A DNA stretch of 36,610 bases from an uncultured Clostridia bacterium (GTDB taxonomy: Bacteria > Bacillota > Clostridia > Christensenellales > Aristaeellaceae), in contig CALGBY010000086.1 of NCBI GenBank assembly GCA_937886445.1, positions 1 through 36,610 of the forward strand, given 5' to 3'. Both the position numbers and the translations under genes were made by a program. Positions 1-8,033 of the stretch are shown one piece after another. Every line of letters starts with the position of its first letter. Position 1 is the stretch's first letter. The notes beneath the pieces were generated by a model, which was not told the origin of the DNA, made no database searches, and saw nothing but the letters and a program-made list of their open reading frames with translations.

Positions 1-1
1 T

Positions 2-64
2 GAAGATGTTGGAAAAGACACCGTTCAGCGTGCTGACGAATTGTGCGGTATTGCCATAGGATAA
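2..64 (+). CDS. possible 3' tail of an upstream gene (partial)
   Basis: The first bases are open in frame 2 up to a TAA at 62-64, giving a 20-residue tail ending in ELCGIAIG. Frame 3 is also open, to a TAG at 57-59. I cannot tell which, if either, is the real upstream gene, and I recognise neither peptide. By position it would be the gene preceding the signal-peptidase-like gene in the same direction. Confidence 0.25.
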   Translation, partial: EDVGKDTVQRADELCGIAIG

Positions 65-182
65 TTGACATTTGATAAGCGTTATGATAGTATTCCGGTA
101 TGCTGAAGGCCTTTCCTCTACATGCTTTTCGGAGGTCATTTACGCTTTCAGAAAACGATTCGGGATATGCAGGGGCATCAAA

Positions 183-641
183 ATGGATCAGAAAACGGAT
201 ACGAAAATGGATATCGCCGCCGCGATCAATCAATTCGGCTGTGTCGTAACGCCTTTTAAGGGCGTCAGCATGCAGCCCCTGCTTGTTCAGGGGCGTGATT
301 CCGCGATGCTTGTACGTCCCAAGGGACGGCTGAAATTGTACGATGTGGCGCTGTTCAGGCGCAAAAACGGTGAATATGTGCTGCACCGTGTGATCAAGGT
401 AATGGATAACGCCTACTATATACGCGGTGATAACTGCCTGAAGAGCGAATTTGTGCGTGATGACCAGATCATCGCTGTCGCTGAAGGCTTTTACATCAAA
501 GGGACTTACCACAGTTGTGAGGAACCGAAGATCGCAAGATACGCCCAATTGCAGAAGCTTACGCATCCTTTCAGAATGCTGAAAAACTATTGCCGCGCGG
601 CGATTCGCAGGATCAAAAGGATATTCGGGCTCGCAAAGTAA
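183..641 (+). CDS. S24/S26 family signal-peptidase-like protein
   Basis: A 152-residue protein with the fold signature of S26 signal peptidases. GVSMQPLL near residues 27-34 holds the presumed nucleophile Ser29. LHRVIKV near residue 68 places a His where the SipW/Sec11-type enzymes have their general base (Lys in bacterial LepB). The segment YYIRGDN around residue 80 is the usual substrate-binding box. Unlike secreted-protein signal peptidases there is no N-terminal membrane segment; the C-terminus is basic. The open frame extends upstream to 72, but ATG 183 is preceded by AGGGG at a good distance and the upstream residues look non-homologous, so 183 is preferred. The next gene, a PF14907-type nucleotidyltransferase, follows after 25 nt. 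Such soluble S24/S26 proteins often sit in peptide-modification or capsule clusters; the substrate here is unknown. Confidence 0.72.
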   Translation: MDQKTDTKMDIAAAINQFGCVVTPFKGVSMQPLLVQGRDSAMLVRPKGRLKLYDVALFRRKNGEYVLHRVIKVMDNAYYIRGDNCLKSEFVRDDQIIAVAEGFYIKGTYHSCEEPKIARYAQLQKLTHPFRMLKNYCRAAIRRIKRIFGLAK

Positions 642-666
642 TACTGCCGCATGATCGAGGTAATCA

Positions 667-1830
667 ATGACTGATATCAACCATGTGCTGATCGGGCTGG
701 TAAAAAGCGCTGTGATCACCGGCCGTGAACCGGACGGTGATCTTTTTTCCGGTACGGATATAAACAGCCTGCTCGCGCTTGCAAAAAAGCATTATGTACT
801 GCCGCCTGTATGCTGTTCCCTATTGAAATACAGCGGGCAGAGCGACGAGGATTTCAAAAAGCGGATGCTCGCGAAAACAGGAAGTGCCGTAAAAAGATAT
901 TATGATCTTGAAAACGAGCTGAAAACGGTCGGAGATGTTTTCAGCAAAGCCGGCATCCGGTACATCCCGCTCAAGGGCGCGGTGATGCGTGGTTATTATT
1001 CGGAGCCGTGGATGAGGACCAGCTGCGATACGGATATCCTGATCCACGAGGAGGATCTTGAGCAGGCGCAGCATCTGCTGGAAACGGAGCTGGGTTACAG
1101 ATTCGCGCCCATAAACTCGCATGATGTCAGCGCTTTTTCACCGTCAGGTACACACCTTGAATTGCACTACAGGCTGTCTGACAGTGAAAAAGCCGCCGCG
1201 GAGAATGATCCCGCCCGATCCGTATGGGAATATTCACAGCCCTCCGCGCCGGGGTCATGCTGCTGGAAAATGCAGGATGAAATGTTTTATTATTACCATA
1301 TCTGCCACATGGCCAAACATTTCAAGCACGGCGGGTGCGGGATACGTCCGCTGATCGATCTTGCCGTACTGCGTAAGACGGGCCTGCGGGATATCAGAGA
1401 AAAGGCCGAACCGCTACTCAGTAGGGGCGGATTATCACAGTTTGCCGCTCTCATGGAACGTCTGACCGATATATGGTTCTATGAGGGACAGCATGACGAC
1501 ACAACAAAAACGGTGGAAGCTTACCTGCTGAAGGGCGGCATCTACGGCAATACTGAAAACCGGGTATCTGTTCAGCAGGCAAAAAAAGGCAACCGCAGGA
1601 AATACCTGTTATCCCGTATCTGGCTGCCCGCGCGCAGCCTGAAATACCGTTACCCGTCATTGGAAAAACACAAATACCTGCTGCCGGTTTATGAAGTAAG
1701 GCGGTGGTTCTCAGATGTGTTCAGCAAAAGGCTGAGCCGCGGAATAAGGGAATTGTCGGCCAGCAAGTCCGTTTCCGGAGAGCAGCAAGCCGACACGGAA
1801 AAAATGCTGTCTGATCTCGGTCTGCTGTAA
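667..1830 (+). CDS. nucleotidyltransferase-fold protein (PF14907-type)
   Basis: A 387-residue protein of the 'uncharacterised nucleotidyltransferase' family. The diagnostic part is around residues 95-130: a small-residue turn in YIPLKGAVM, then W-M-R-T-S-CDTDILI, where the Asp pair matches the metal-binding D-x-D of the polymerase-beta nucleotidyltransferase fold. An LH-Y segment follows near residue 167, and a helical region with HICHMAKHF near residue 215 is typical of the family. Family members occur beside PqqD-like proteins, S24/S26 proteases and polysaccharide or RiPP genes; their reaction is not established. It is downstream of and probably co-transcribed with the signal-peptidase-like gene. 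The 169 nt after its stop separate it from a convergent gene and show no clear terminator. Confidence 0.75.
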   Translation: MTDINHVLIGLVKSAVITGREPDGDLFSGTDINSLLALAKKHYVLPPVCCSLLKYSGQSDEDFKKRMLAKTGSAVKRYYDLENELKTVGDVFSKAGIRYIPLKGAVMRGYYSEPWMRTSCDTDILIHEEDLEQAQHLLETELGYRFAPINSHDVSAFSPSGTHLELHYRLSDSEKAAAENDPARSVWEYSQPSAPGSCCWKMQDEMFYYYHICHMAKHFKHGGCGIRPLIDLAVLRKTGLRDIREKAEPLLSRGGLSQFAALMERLTDIWFYEGQHDDTTKTVEAYLLKGGIYGNTENRVSVQQAKKGNRRKYLLSRIWLPARSLKYRYPSLEKHKYLLPVYEVRRWFSDVFSKRLSRGIRELSASKSVSGEQQADTEKMLSDLGLL

Positions 1831-1999
1831 TGGCACCGTCAGCGCAGTGCGATATATGATGCCTTAGTATGAACTGAAACGTGCATTGAAAAGCGTTCGA
1901 TATGCTTTCACTGCCCGTTTTTTGTTCAAAGCGACTGTTTACGCATCCCGCGAGCCGGTTTACAACCAGCTGCACTGTTCAAAAGCCTCTTTTCAAAGA

Positions 2000-3583
2000 T
2001 CATCCCCGTTTTTTGAGGATCACTTCGCCGTTTTTACCGCCGATGTATTTTCCGTTTTTCACAGCGGCTTTACCGTTTACATACACATACATCATCCCGC
2101 CCGGCTCGGCATCCGCCCTGTTTTCATCCACCTTCAGCGTGTCAGGATCGATCACCGTAATATCCGCCTTATAGCCTTTCCGCAAAAAACCGCGTTCACT
2201 GATGCCAAAGCGTTCCGCGGTCGCTCCCGTCATTTTGTGTACCACCTTTTCAAAGGCGATCCCGTCCTGCTTTGCCAGCAGGAAAAACTGCGGGAATGTC
2301 TGGAACGCGGCGATATTCTGCATTCCCTTTTCCACTACCCATGCATCGGTCATGAATACCGAAAGGTCATCCTTCATCAGATCGCGCACGATATCGCTGT
2401 TATAGTATTTGCCAAGATATATGCTTCCGCTGCGTCCGGAAAGCTCCACCAGTTTCAAATAAGTATCCAGACAGGAAAGCCCTTCCTTCTGAGCGATATC
2501 GGGCAACTTCATTCCCTCGTATTCGGGATGATCATCGGATATATAAGCGATCACGATATCGTCCCAGTCGATCCCGAGCAATTTACGGTACATCAGGATC
2601 GTGAGAGAAAGCTTGAACTTGTTCACCGGTTTTTTGGCTTCTTCCGGAGTAAGCGCGGCGTACCATTCCGGATACACCACCGTAATAACGGAGGCGCCGT
2701 AATGGAATGCGTAATTGTCAAACGCCACCGGCATGCCCTTTTCCCGCTGCGTGTGGAACACCTTCAGCATCTTATCCTTCAGCTTCCAGCTGCGCTTTCC
2801 GGTAAATATCAGGTGGGAGTATTCCAGCCGGCATCCGGCTTTCTTCATGATATCCAGCGCTTCATCGAGGCCCAGCTCAAGATGGGACTTTTTTGTCAGC
2901 AGCGGATAATCCGCGCTGATCGCCGAGCAGGCTCGGGGATGGATCGTGACGATGCCGTCGTATTTAGCCACTTCCTTCGCGAAGGCGATGATCTCATCCT
3001 CCTTCGCGTACCGGTCCGGTTCATACATAAAGCCGAGGGAGCCTCCGAAAGCGCCGCCTTCCATGGCCTCGCGCACATAGGTCAGTTCCTCCCCGATCTG
3101 CTCGGGTGTAAACGGTGCAGGGTCATATCCGGCCATTCCCGCGCGCACGGAGCCCTGACCGATCAGGGGCACGATATTGACATACAGATTGCCCTCTGCC
3201 CGCTTTTTGTATTCCGCAAAGCTGCCCGGATGCTCAACACTGAACAGCCCGCCGCCCAGTTTATCCTTATAAGGGGTATCCGGCTTCATTCCGAAGGGCG
3301 AAAAGCTGCAGTTTCCGGTCACCTGTGTCGTGATACCCTGCTGCAGGAAGGGTTTGAAATAACGTTCGGCATTCTCCCTGTCCGTGAAAAAATCATTATG
3401 CGAATGGGCGTCGATCAACCCAGGGCACACCATCATCCCCTCCGCATCGATCACTTCATCCGCTTCCGCGTTTTCTATCTTTCCGATGCCTGTGATCCGG
3501 TCATCCTCGATCAGCAGATCCCCTTTGACAGGTGCAGACAGAGTGCCGTCGTACAGCATACCGTTTTTGAACAGCGTTTTCAT
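2000..3583 (-). CDS. N-acyl-D-amino-acid deacylase (D-aminoacylase family amidohydrolase)
   Basis: A 527-residue amidohydrolase. The metal-binding HxH is in PGLIDAHSHND near residue 60. VTGNCSFSPFG around residue 95 contains the Cys that replaces the carboxylated Lys as metal ligand in D-aminoacylases. Further His ligands are in IHPRA and EYSHL, and the catalytic Asp is in FMTDAW. The C-terminal GFLRKGYKADITVID segment is the usual return to the N-terminal beta-sandwich. These enzymes hydrolyse N-acyl-D-amino acids, or related D-glutamate/D-aspartate derivatives; the exact substrate cannot be read here. The frame opens at 3634, but ATG 3583 is preceded by AAGGAGG (3592-3600) and starts the family's usual MKTLFKNG strand. 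A cytosolic enzyme, divergent from a C69 dipeptidase, suggesting a shared role in peptide or cell-wall amino-acid salvage. Confidence 0.85.
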   Translation of the reverse strand: MKTLFKNGMLYDGTLSAPVKGDLLIEDDRITGIGKIENAEADEVIDAEGMMVCPGLIDAHSHNDFFTDRENAERYFKPFLQQGITTQVTGNCSFSPFGMKPDTPYKDKLGGGLFSVEHPGSFAEYKKRAEGNLYVNIVPLIGQGSVRAGMAGYDPAPFTPEQIGEELTYVREAMEGGAFGGSLGFMYEPDRYAKEDEIIAFAKEVAKYDGIVTIHPRACSAISADYPLLTKKSHLELGLDEALDIMKKAGCRLEYSHLIFTGKRSWKLKDKMLKVFHTQREKGMPVAFDNYAFHYGASVITVVYPEWYAALTPEEAKKPVNKFKLSLTILMYRKLLGIDWDDIVIAYISDDHPEYEGMKLPDIAQKEGLSCLDTYLKLVELSGRSGSIYLGKYYNSDIVRDLMKDDLSVFMTDAWVVEKGMQNIAAFQTFPQFFLLAKQDGIAFEKVVHKMTGATAERFGISERGFLRKGYKADITVIDPDTLKVDENRADAEPGGMMYVYVNGKAAVKNGKYIGGKNGEVILKKRG

Positions 3584-3638
3584 ATTTAATTTATCCTCCT
3601 TCTCCAAGTCCGCATCGTTATTCATTAACCACAAAGCG

Positions 3639-3667
3639 ATTTTATTTCACCCCCGCGTTTTTGTAAA
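3639..3667 (-). promoter_or_regulatory. sigma-A-type promoter of the deacylase gene
   Basis: Read on the minus strand, TTTACA (3662-3667), a 17-nt spacer and TAAAAT (3639-3644) lie about 40 nt upstream of the deacylase ribosome binding site. Each hexamer has one mismatch to consensus. Confidence 0.65.
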
Positions 3668-3711
3668 TATTCCATGTTTGATATACAGTAAAAATACAGC
3701 GTGGTCTCCTG

Positions 3712-3740
3712 TTGTTTCATGCCCGAAGCAATGCTATAAT
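3712..3740 (+). promoter_or_regulatory. sigma-A-type promoter of the C69 dipeptidase gene
   Basis: TTGTTT (3712-3717), a 17-nt spacer and a perfect TATAAT (3735-3740) preceded by TG, an extended -10. The predicted leader to the ribosome binding site at about 3808 is roughly 60 nt. Confidence 0.75.
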
Positions 3741-3822
3741 ATCATTTAAGCAGCCTGCCAAACGCTGTTTCGCGGATCTTTCCGCAGCTGCATCAAATTG
3801 TGATCCGAAAGGAGCGATGACC

Positions 3823-5277
3823 ATGCCCTGCACGACCGTTCTGGCCGGCAAAAAAGCCACCTATGACGGCTCTACCATGATCGCCAGAAATGAAGATTAT
3901 TCCTATCATGTAAAAAGGATGACTGTGATCCTTCCCGAAAACCAGCCGTTGCATTACAAAACTGTCGCAACCCATCTGGAATTTGACCTTCCCGGAGACC
4001 CGATGCGCTACACCGCCTGCCCGAATGTATCCAAGGAAGAGGGCGCGTGGTATGGCTCCGGCATCAATGCCTTCGGCGTGGGAATGACCGCTACGGAAAC
4101 GATCACTTCCAACGCTCTGGTGCTTGGAGCGGATCCGCTTGTAAACCTCATTCCGCCTGAAAAGGAAGGCGACGCGGAAACGCCCGGCGGGATCGGCGAA
4201 GAGGATTTCGTATGCATCGTACTCCCCTATATCCACACAGCGCGAGAGGGTGTGCTGCGCCTCGGAAAGCTGCTTGAGCAGTACGGCACCTATGAGATGA
4301 ACGGTATCGGCTTCAACGATGCCGACGAGGTGTGGTGGATGGAGACCATCGGCGGACATCACTGGATGGCCCGCCGAGTAAAGGATGAAAATGTCGTCAT
4401 CATGCCCAATCAGCTCGGCATAGATGATTTTGATTTTGATGACGCTTACGGCAAACAGGAGGAATACCTCTGCAGTGCCGATCTGAAGGCATTTGTCGAA
4501 AAATATCACCTGGACAGAAACAACGACGGGCACTTCAATCCGCGCTCTGTTTTCGGCTCAAGGCGTGACGCGGATCATGTTTACAATACACCGCGCGGCT
4601 GGTTCATGGGGCGCTATTTCCTTCCCACAAAATACCGCTGGGACGGTGAGAACGCCGATTTTACGCCCGAAAGCGATAACATCCCATGGACCTTCGTTCC
4701 CGAAAAGAAGGTATCTGTTGAGGATATCAAATATGTGCTTTCCTCGCACCTTCAGGGCACGCCCTATGATCCGTACGGAAACAGCGATCAAAAAGGGATG
4801 TACCGCAGTATCGCCGTCAGTTCCACCGGTCACACATCCGTTATGCAGATCAGGGGATATATGCCCCGTGAGCTGCAGGGCGTGGAATGGGTATGCTTCG
4901 GACCGGCTATATACAACAGCCTGATCCCGGTATACACGAATACAGATCAGGTGCCGGCATATCTCGGCAATGTCACACTTGACCCCGATACGGATAACTA
5001 TTACTGGTGCTGCCGGATCCTTGCCGCGATGGCGGACCCGCACTATCCGCTTTGCATAGAGGATGTTGAGCATTTCCAAAGCGAGACCTCGGCAAAGAGT
5101 CACGCTTTGCTGAACCGGTATGACGAAAGGATCTTGTGTGAGAAGGATCCCGCCCTGTTCGGCGAAGCAAATGAGAAGATCTGCGATATGTTCCGCAAGA
5201 GCATGACAGCCGTGCTGAACAAGGTGATCCTGACCGCCAGCAAGCAAATGAAGGACACATATCACAGAAATGACTGA
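3823..5277 (+). CDS. C69 family dipeptidase (Ntn hydrolase)
   Basis: A 484-residue N-terminal-nucleophile hydrolase of peptidase family C69 (PepD/dipeptidase A). The mature nucleophile is Cys3 in MPCTTVLAGKKA, followed by the conserved DGSTMIARNEDY around residues 14-26. The mid-region GTYEMNGIGFNDADEVWWMETIGGHHW is the family's core beta-sheet, and GWFMGRYFLPTKY with the SS-GHTSVMQ segment also match. An ATG lies at 3817, but AAAGGAG is only 2 nt from it and 8 nt from ATG 3823, so 3823 is chosen; it leaves only Met-Pro to remove before the Cys. There is no signal peptide, so the enzyme probably acts in the cytosol on dipeptides. Divergent partner is a D-amino-acid deacylase. Confidence 0.88.
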   Translation: MPCTTVLAGKKATYDGSTMIARNEDYSYHVKRMTVILPENQPLHYKTVATHLEFDLPGDPMRYTACPNVSKEEGAWYGSGINAFGVGMTATETITSNALVLGADPLVNLIPPEKEGDAETPGGIGEEDFVCIVLPYIHTAREGVLRLGKLLEQYGTYEMNGIGFNDADEVWWMETIGGHHWMARRVKDENVVIMPNQLGIDDFDFDDAYGKQEEYLCSADLKAFVEKYHLDRNNDGHFNPRSVFGSRRDADHVYNTPRGWFMGRYFLPTKYRWDGENADFTPESDNIPWTFVPEKKVSVEDIKYVLSSHLQGTPYDPYGNSDQKGMYRSIAVSSTGHTSVMQIRGYMPRELQGVEWVCFGPAIYNSLIPVYTNTDQVPAYLGNVTLDPDTDNYYWCCRILAAMADPHYPLCIEDVEHFQSETSAKSHALLNRYDERILCEKDPALFGEANEKICDMFRKSMTAVLNKVILTASKQMKDTYHRND

Positions 5278-5326
5278 TATGTTTGTTGCTGTTTGTTACA
5301 AAATTCAAAAACATCATGAAAATCTC

Positions 5327-5355
5327 TTTCGAAATACGCTTCGGTATGCTATAAT
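5327..5355 (+). promoter_or_regulatory. promoter of the NifU-like/GGGtGRT operon
   Basis: A perfect TATAAT at 5350-5355 preceded by TG at the extended -10 position; the -35 at 5327-5332 (TTTCGA) is weak. About 25 nt follow before AAGGAGG (5381-5387) of the scaffold gene. Confidence 0.6.
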
Positions 5356-5398
5356 ACTTTTGTTGACCTTTATTTTATCGTAAGGAGGAACTGTTTCC

Positions 5399-6100
5399 AT
5401 GCAATATACCCGCGAAGTCGAGGATATGGTATGCGTATGCAAGGGCCCCAAGCACGGCCCCGCTCCCATTCCCGAAGAAGGCAAATGGATCCAGGCGAAG
5501 GAAATCAAGGATATTTCCGGCTATACTCACGGCATCGGCTGGTGCGCTCCTCAGCAGGGCACCTGCAAGCTTTCTCTGAACGTCAAGAACGGCGTTATCG
5601 AAGAAGCGCTTGTTGAAACCATCGGCTGCTCCGGCATGACCCATTCCGCCGCTATGGCCAGCGAGATCCTGCCCGGCAAGACCATTCTTGAAGCCCTGAA
5701 TACCGACCTGGTTTGCGATGCTATCAACACCGCTATGCGCGAGCTGTTCCTGCAGATCGTATACGGCCGTACCCAGAGCGCCTTCTCCGATGACGGTCTG
5801 AAGATCGGCGCAGGTCTGGAGGATCTGGGCAAGGGTCTGCGCAGCATGGTGGGCACCATGTACGGCACCAAGGAAAAGGGCACCCGCTATCTGGAGCTCA
5901 CCGAAGGTTATGTGCTGAAGATGGCTCTGGACAAGGATGATCAGGTTTGCGGATATCAGTATCTGAGCCTCGGCAAGATGATGGACGCTATCAAGAAGGG
6001 CATGAGCCCCAATGAAGCCTACGAAAAGAATATCGGTACCTACGGCCGCTTCAAGGCCGAAGACGGCGCGGTCAAGTGGATTGACCCCCGTAAAGAGTGA
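5399..6100 (+). CDS. NifU-like iron-sulfur cluster scaffold partner of GGGtGRT protein
   Basis: A 233-residue protein of the 'iron-sulfur cluster assembly scaffold' annotation group found next to GGGtGRT genes. Cys clusters are VCVCKG near residues 12-14, GWCAPQQGTCK near 48-56, and IGCSGMTH near residue 79. The segment from about 55 to 110 resembles the IscU/NifU N-terminal domain, in which the GCSGM motif carries one cluster ligand. ATG 5399 has AAGGAGG at an 11-nt distance. Codon use is strongly biased (GGC, AAG, CTG, ATC), unlike most of the window, which suggests high expression. The next gene starts 17 nt downstream, so they form an operon. The physiological role of the pair is not established; an Fe-S or redox function is inference from the cysteines. 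Confidence 0.8.
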   Translation: MQYTREVEDMVCVCKGPKHGPAPIPEEGKWIQAKEIKDISGYTHGIGWCAPQQGTCKLSLNVKNGVIEEALVETIGCSGMTHSAAMASEILPGKTILEALNTDLVCDAINTAMRELFLQIVYGRTQSAFSDDGLKIGAGLEDLGKGLRSMVGTMYGTKEKGTRYLELTEGYVLKMALDKDDQVCGYQYLSLGKMMDAIKKGMSPNEAYEKNIGTYGRFKAEDGAVKWIDPRKE

Positions 6101-6117
6101 TAGGAGGGAGCAGGAAT

Positions 6118-7137
6118 ATGGCACTGTTTGAAAATTATGAAGGACGTATGCCTCAGCTCCAGCCTGTTCTGGATAAGTACGGATTCAAGAGTTTTGAAGA
6201 AGTAAAGGCTTTCACCAATGCTCACGGCATCGATGCCTACAACATTGTTGAGACCACTCAGCCCATCTGCTTTGAGAACGCCAAGTGGGCCTATGAACTG
6301 GGCGCCGCTATCGCTCTGAAGGAAAATGCCAAGTCCGCTGCCGAAGCCGCCAAGTGGGTCGGCGTCGCACTGCAGGCCTTCTGCATCCCCGGCTCCGTTG
6401 CCGATCAGCGTCAGGTAGGTATCGGCCATGGCAACCTGGGTGCCATGCTGCTGGATGAAGAGACTGAATGCTTCGCCTTCCTGGCCGGCCACGAATCCTT
6501 TGCCGCCGCCGAGGGCGCCATCAAGATCGCTCTGAACGCCAACAAGGTTCGCAAGAACCCCCTGCGCGTTATCCTGAACGGCCTGGGCAAGGATGCCGCC
6601 ATGATCATCAGCCGCATCAACGGCTTCACCTATGTGCAGACCAAGTATGATTACCTGTCTGCCGACGTGAAGGAAGATCACGCTCTGACCGTTGTGAACA
6701 AGATCGCTTATTCCAACGGCCCCCGCGCCGCTGTCAACTGCTACGGCGCCGATGATGTACGTGAAGGCGTAGCCATCATGTGGCATGAGAACGTGGATGT
6801 TTCCATCACCGGCAACTCCACCAACCCCACCCGTTTCCAGCATCCCACCGCGGGCACCTATAAGAAGGAACGCTGGGAAGCCGGCAAGAAGTACTTCTCC
6901 GTGGCTTCCGGCGGCGGCACCGGCCGCACCCTGCATCCCGATAACATGGCCGCCGGCCCCGCCAGCTATGGCATGACCGACACCATGGGCCGTATGCACA
7001 GTGATGCTCAGTTCGCCGGTTCCTCTTCCGTTCCCGCTCACGTAGAAATGATGGGCTTCCTGGGCATGGGCAACAACCCCATGGTAGGCGCTACTGTTGC
7101 TGTGGCTGTGGCCGTGGCTCAGGCAATGGCTAAGTAA
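6118..7137 (+). CDS. GGGtGRT protein; 3' end recombined by an integrated element
   Basis: A 339-residue protein of the family named for its GGGTGRT motif, here in ASGGGTGRTLHPDNMA around residues 262-277. No enzymatic activity is established. The C-terminus is a repetitive Val-Ala run ending QAMAK. The frame opens at 6097, but GGAGGGAG precedes ATG 6118 and MALFENYEGRMP is the expected start. Codon bias is as strong as in the preceding scaffold gene and the two are 17 nt apart. The last 24 codons (from 7066) are supplied by the left end of an integrated element: a second version of the same 3' end, ending AMNK instead of AMAK, lies at 9672-9743. The encoded protein is therefore complete despite the insertion. 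An element-borne terminator follows at 7170. Confidence 0.88.
   Translation: MALFENYEGRMPQLQPVLDKYGFKSFEEVKAFTNAHGIDAYNIVETTQPICFENAKWAYELGAAIALKENAKSAAEAAKWVGVALQAFCIPGSVADQRQVGIGHGNLGAMLLDEETECFAFLAGHESFAAAEGAIKIALNANKVRKNPLRVILNGLGKDAAMIISRINGFTYVQTKYDYLSADVKEDHALTVVNKIAYSNGPRAAVNCYGADDVREGVAIMWHENVDVSITGNSTNPTRFQHPTAGTYKKERWEAGKKYFSVASGGGTGRTLHPDNMAAGPASYGMTDTMGRMHSDAQFAGSSSVPAHVEMMGFLGMGNNPMVGATVAVAVAVAQAMAK
7066..7094 (+). repeat. attL: left copy of 29-bp direct repeat
   Basis: Identical over all 29 bases to 9672-9700 and in the same reading frame (MGNNPMVGA). Downstream of the core, the next 44 nt to just past the stop codon match the right copy at 35 positions, several of the differences being silent. 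This is the expected attL, where the element's attP-derived sequence replaces the gene end. Confidence 0.8.
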
Positions 7138-7169
7138 TTCCCCACTCCCCGAAAATCAAGGATTTTCAA

Positions 7170-7198
7170 GGGTTCCGAAGCAATTCGGGGCCCTTTTT
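7170..7198 (+). terminator. rho-independent terminator behind GGGtGRT (element-borne)
   Basis: A 10-bp stem, GGGTTCCGAA / TTCGGGGCCC with two U-G wobbles, closed by a GCAA tetraloop and followed by five T. An additional outer pairing CCCCGAA (7147-7153) with TTCGGGG (7184-7190) and a GAAAATC/GATTTTC stem (7151-7167) could compete with it. Confidence 0.85.
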
Positions 7199-7261
7199 CT
7201 TTGCTCTCCAAGGATACTCCACGATACCAAAAGATGCACAATCTGGTGGAGCAAAATTTGC

Positions 7262-7316
7262 TTGACCGCAGTTTGACCGCACCTTGACCGCAACACCATG
7301 AAAAAGTTTGACCGCA
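7262..7316 (+). repeat. four TTGACCGCA direct repeats near attL
   Basis: Exact TTGACCGCA at 7262, 7273, 7284 and 7308: spacings of 11, 11 and 24 nt, about one, one and two helical turns. The same word recurs near the right end of the element. Phasing and position fit integrase arm-type binding sites; replication iterons are an alternative, but no Rep gene is present. Confidence 0.7.
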
Positions 7317-7361
7317 GAAAAGACCACTTCAAACCAAAAATGCAGGAATATACTATGGGTT

Positions 7362-7394
7362 CCTTCAAAAATGGCGTCCCGCCATTTTTGAAGG
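7362..7394. repeat. 33-bp palindrome, left copy
   Basis: Perfect 15-bp arms CCTTCAAAAATGGCG / CGCCATTTTTGAAGG around a TCC loop. An almost identical copy in inverted orientation is at 9426-9458. It lies just outside the 3' end of the recombinase remnant and may act as a bidirectional terminator or as a structural site. Confidence 0.75.
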
Positions 7395-8033
7395 TTACCC
7401 TTTATAGATATCTTCAATTATGGCTGCTGTGCGGTCTCTGTGCTTATCAGTATCGTGAAGATATCTCTATGTAACCGCAACTTTGCTATTACCGAGGCGT
7501 TCCTGCACATCTATCAAACTCGCTCCTGCTTCCAAGAGCCTGGTAGCATGAGTGTGGCGCAAAGTGTGAAAGTCAAAGGGGTCAATTCCCAATTCCTTCT
7601 TAACCACCGAATTCACATTCTGCGTCACACGAGGATTGATATAAGTGCCGTCTGGCCTTGCACACACCAAATCAATGGGTGTTCCTTCACTGCCAATGAA
7701 CCCGCTGCTGTCAAGACATTGTTGCTGATACTTCGACTCGTAGAAGATTTGTCCCCTGCTCTGTGTGTCCCTCCACCCCCTCAATGCGATCGCAAGAGCG
7801 GAGTCCATCTTCACCACACGGCGAGACTCATACTTTGGTTCAGAGAAATACCAGCGCTGTGAAGGTTTGTCCCATTGCACCTGACGGCTGACGGTGACGG
7901 TGTTATCATCAAAGTTGATGTCAGTCCAGACCAGACCAAACGCCTCACCGAGCCGCAAGCCAAGATGATAACCCAACAGTAATGGAATATGACAAGAGTG
8001 GTCTTCAGGGAACCGTGACAGAATGGCTTTCCA
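7395..8033 (-). pseudogene. tyrosine recombinase/integrase remnant (N-terminus lost, amber stop before catalytic Tyr)
   Basis: The minus-strand frame from 8033 encodes the C-terminal catalytic domain of a phage/ICE-type tyrosine integrase. LLLGYHLGLRLGEAFGLVW carries the first catalytic Arg, FHTLRHTHATRLLEAGA the H-x-x-R box, and VQERLGNSKVAVT the lead into the tyrosine helix. The frame then meets TAG at 7467-7469 and continues in the same frame as RYLHDTDKHR... to TAA at 7395, so the expected nucleophile Tyr lies two codons beyond an amber codon; a single C-to-T change from CAG would explain it. The arm-binding and core-binding domains, about half of a normal 380-400-residue enzyme, are missing: homology begins at the Trp codon 8031-8033, overlapping the protease gene. 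No start or ribosome binding site belongs to this frame. Confidence 0.85.

Noticed and set aside
1886..3589. 567-codon open frame on the + strand
   Set aside because: It is the antisense shadow of the D-aminoacylase gene, which has clear motifs, a ribosome binding site and a promoter on the minus strand.
6040..7041. 333-codon minus-strand frame in the GGGtGRT gene
   Set aside because: A Gly-rich antisense product of the biased codon use of the GGGtGRT gene, with no ribosome binding site.
7262..7316. CRISPR array or plasmid-type replication origin
   Set aside because: The repeats are only 9 bp with 2-15 nt between them, far too short for CRISPR. No Rep gene or DnaA boxes are seen nearby, so an origin has no support.
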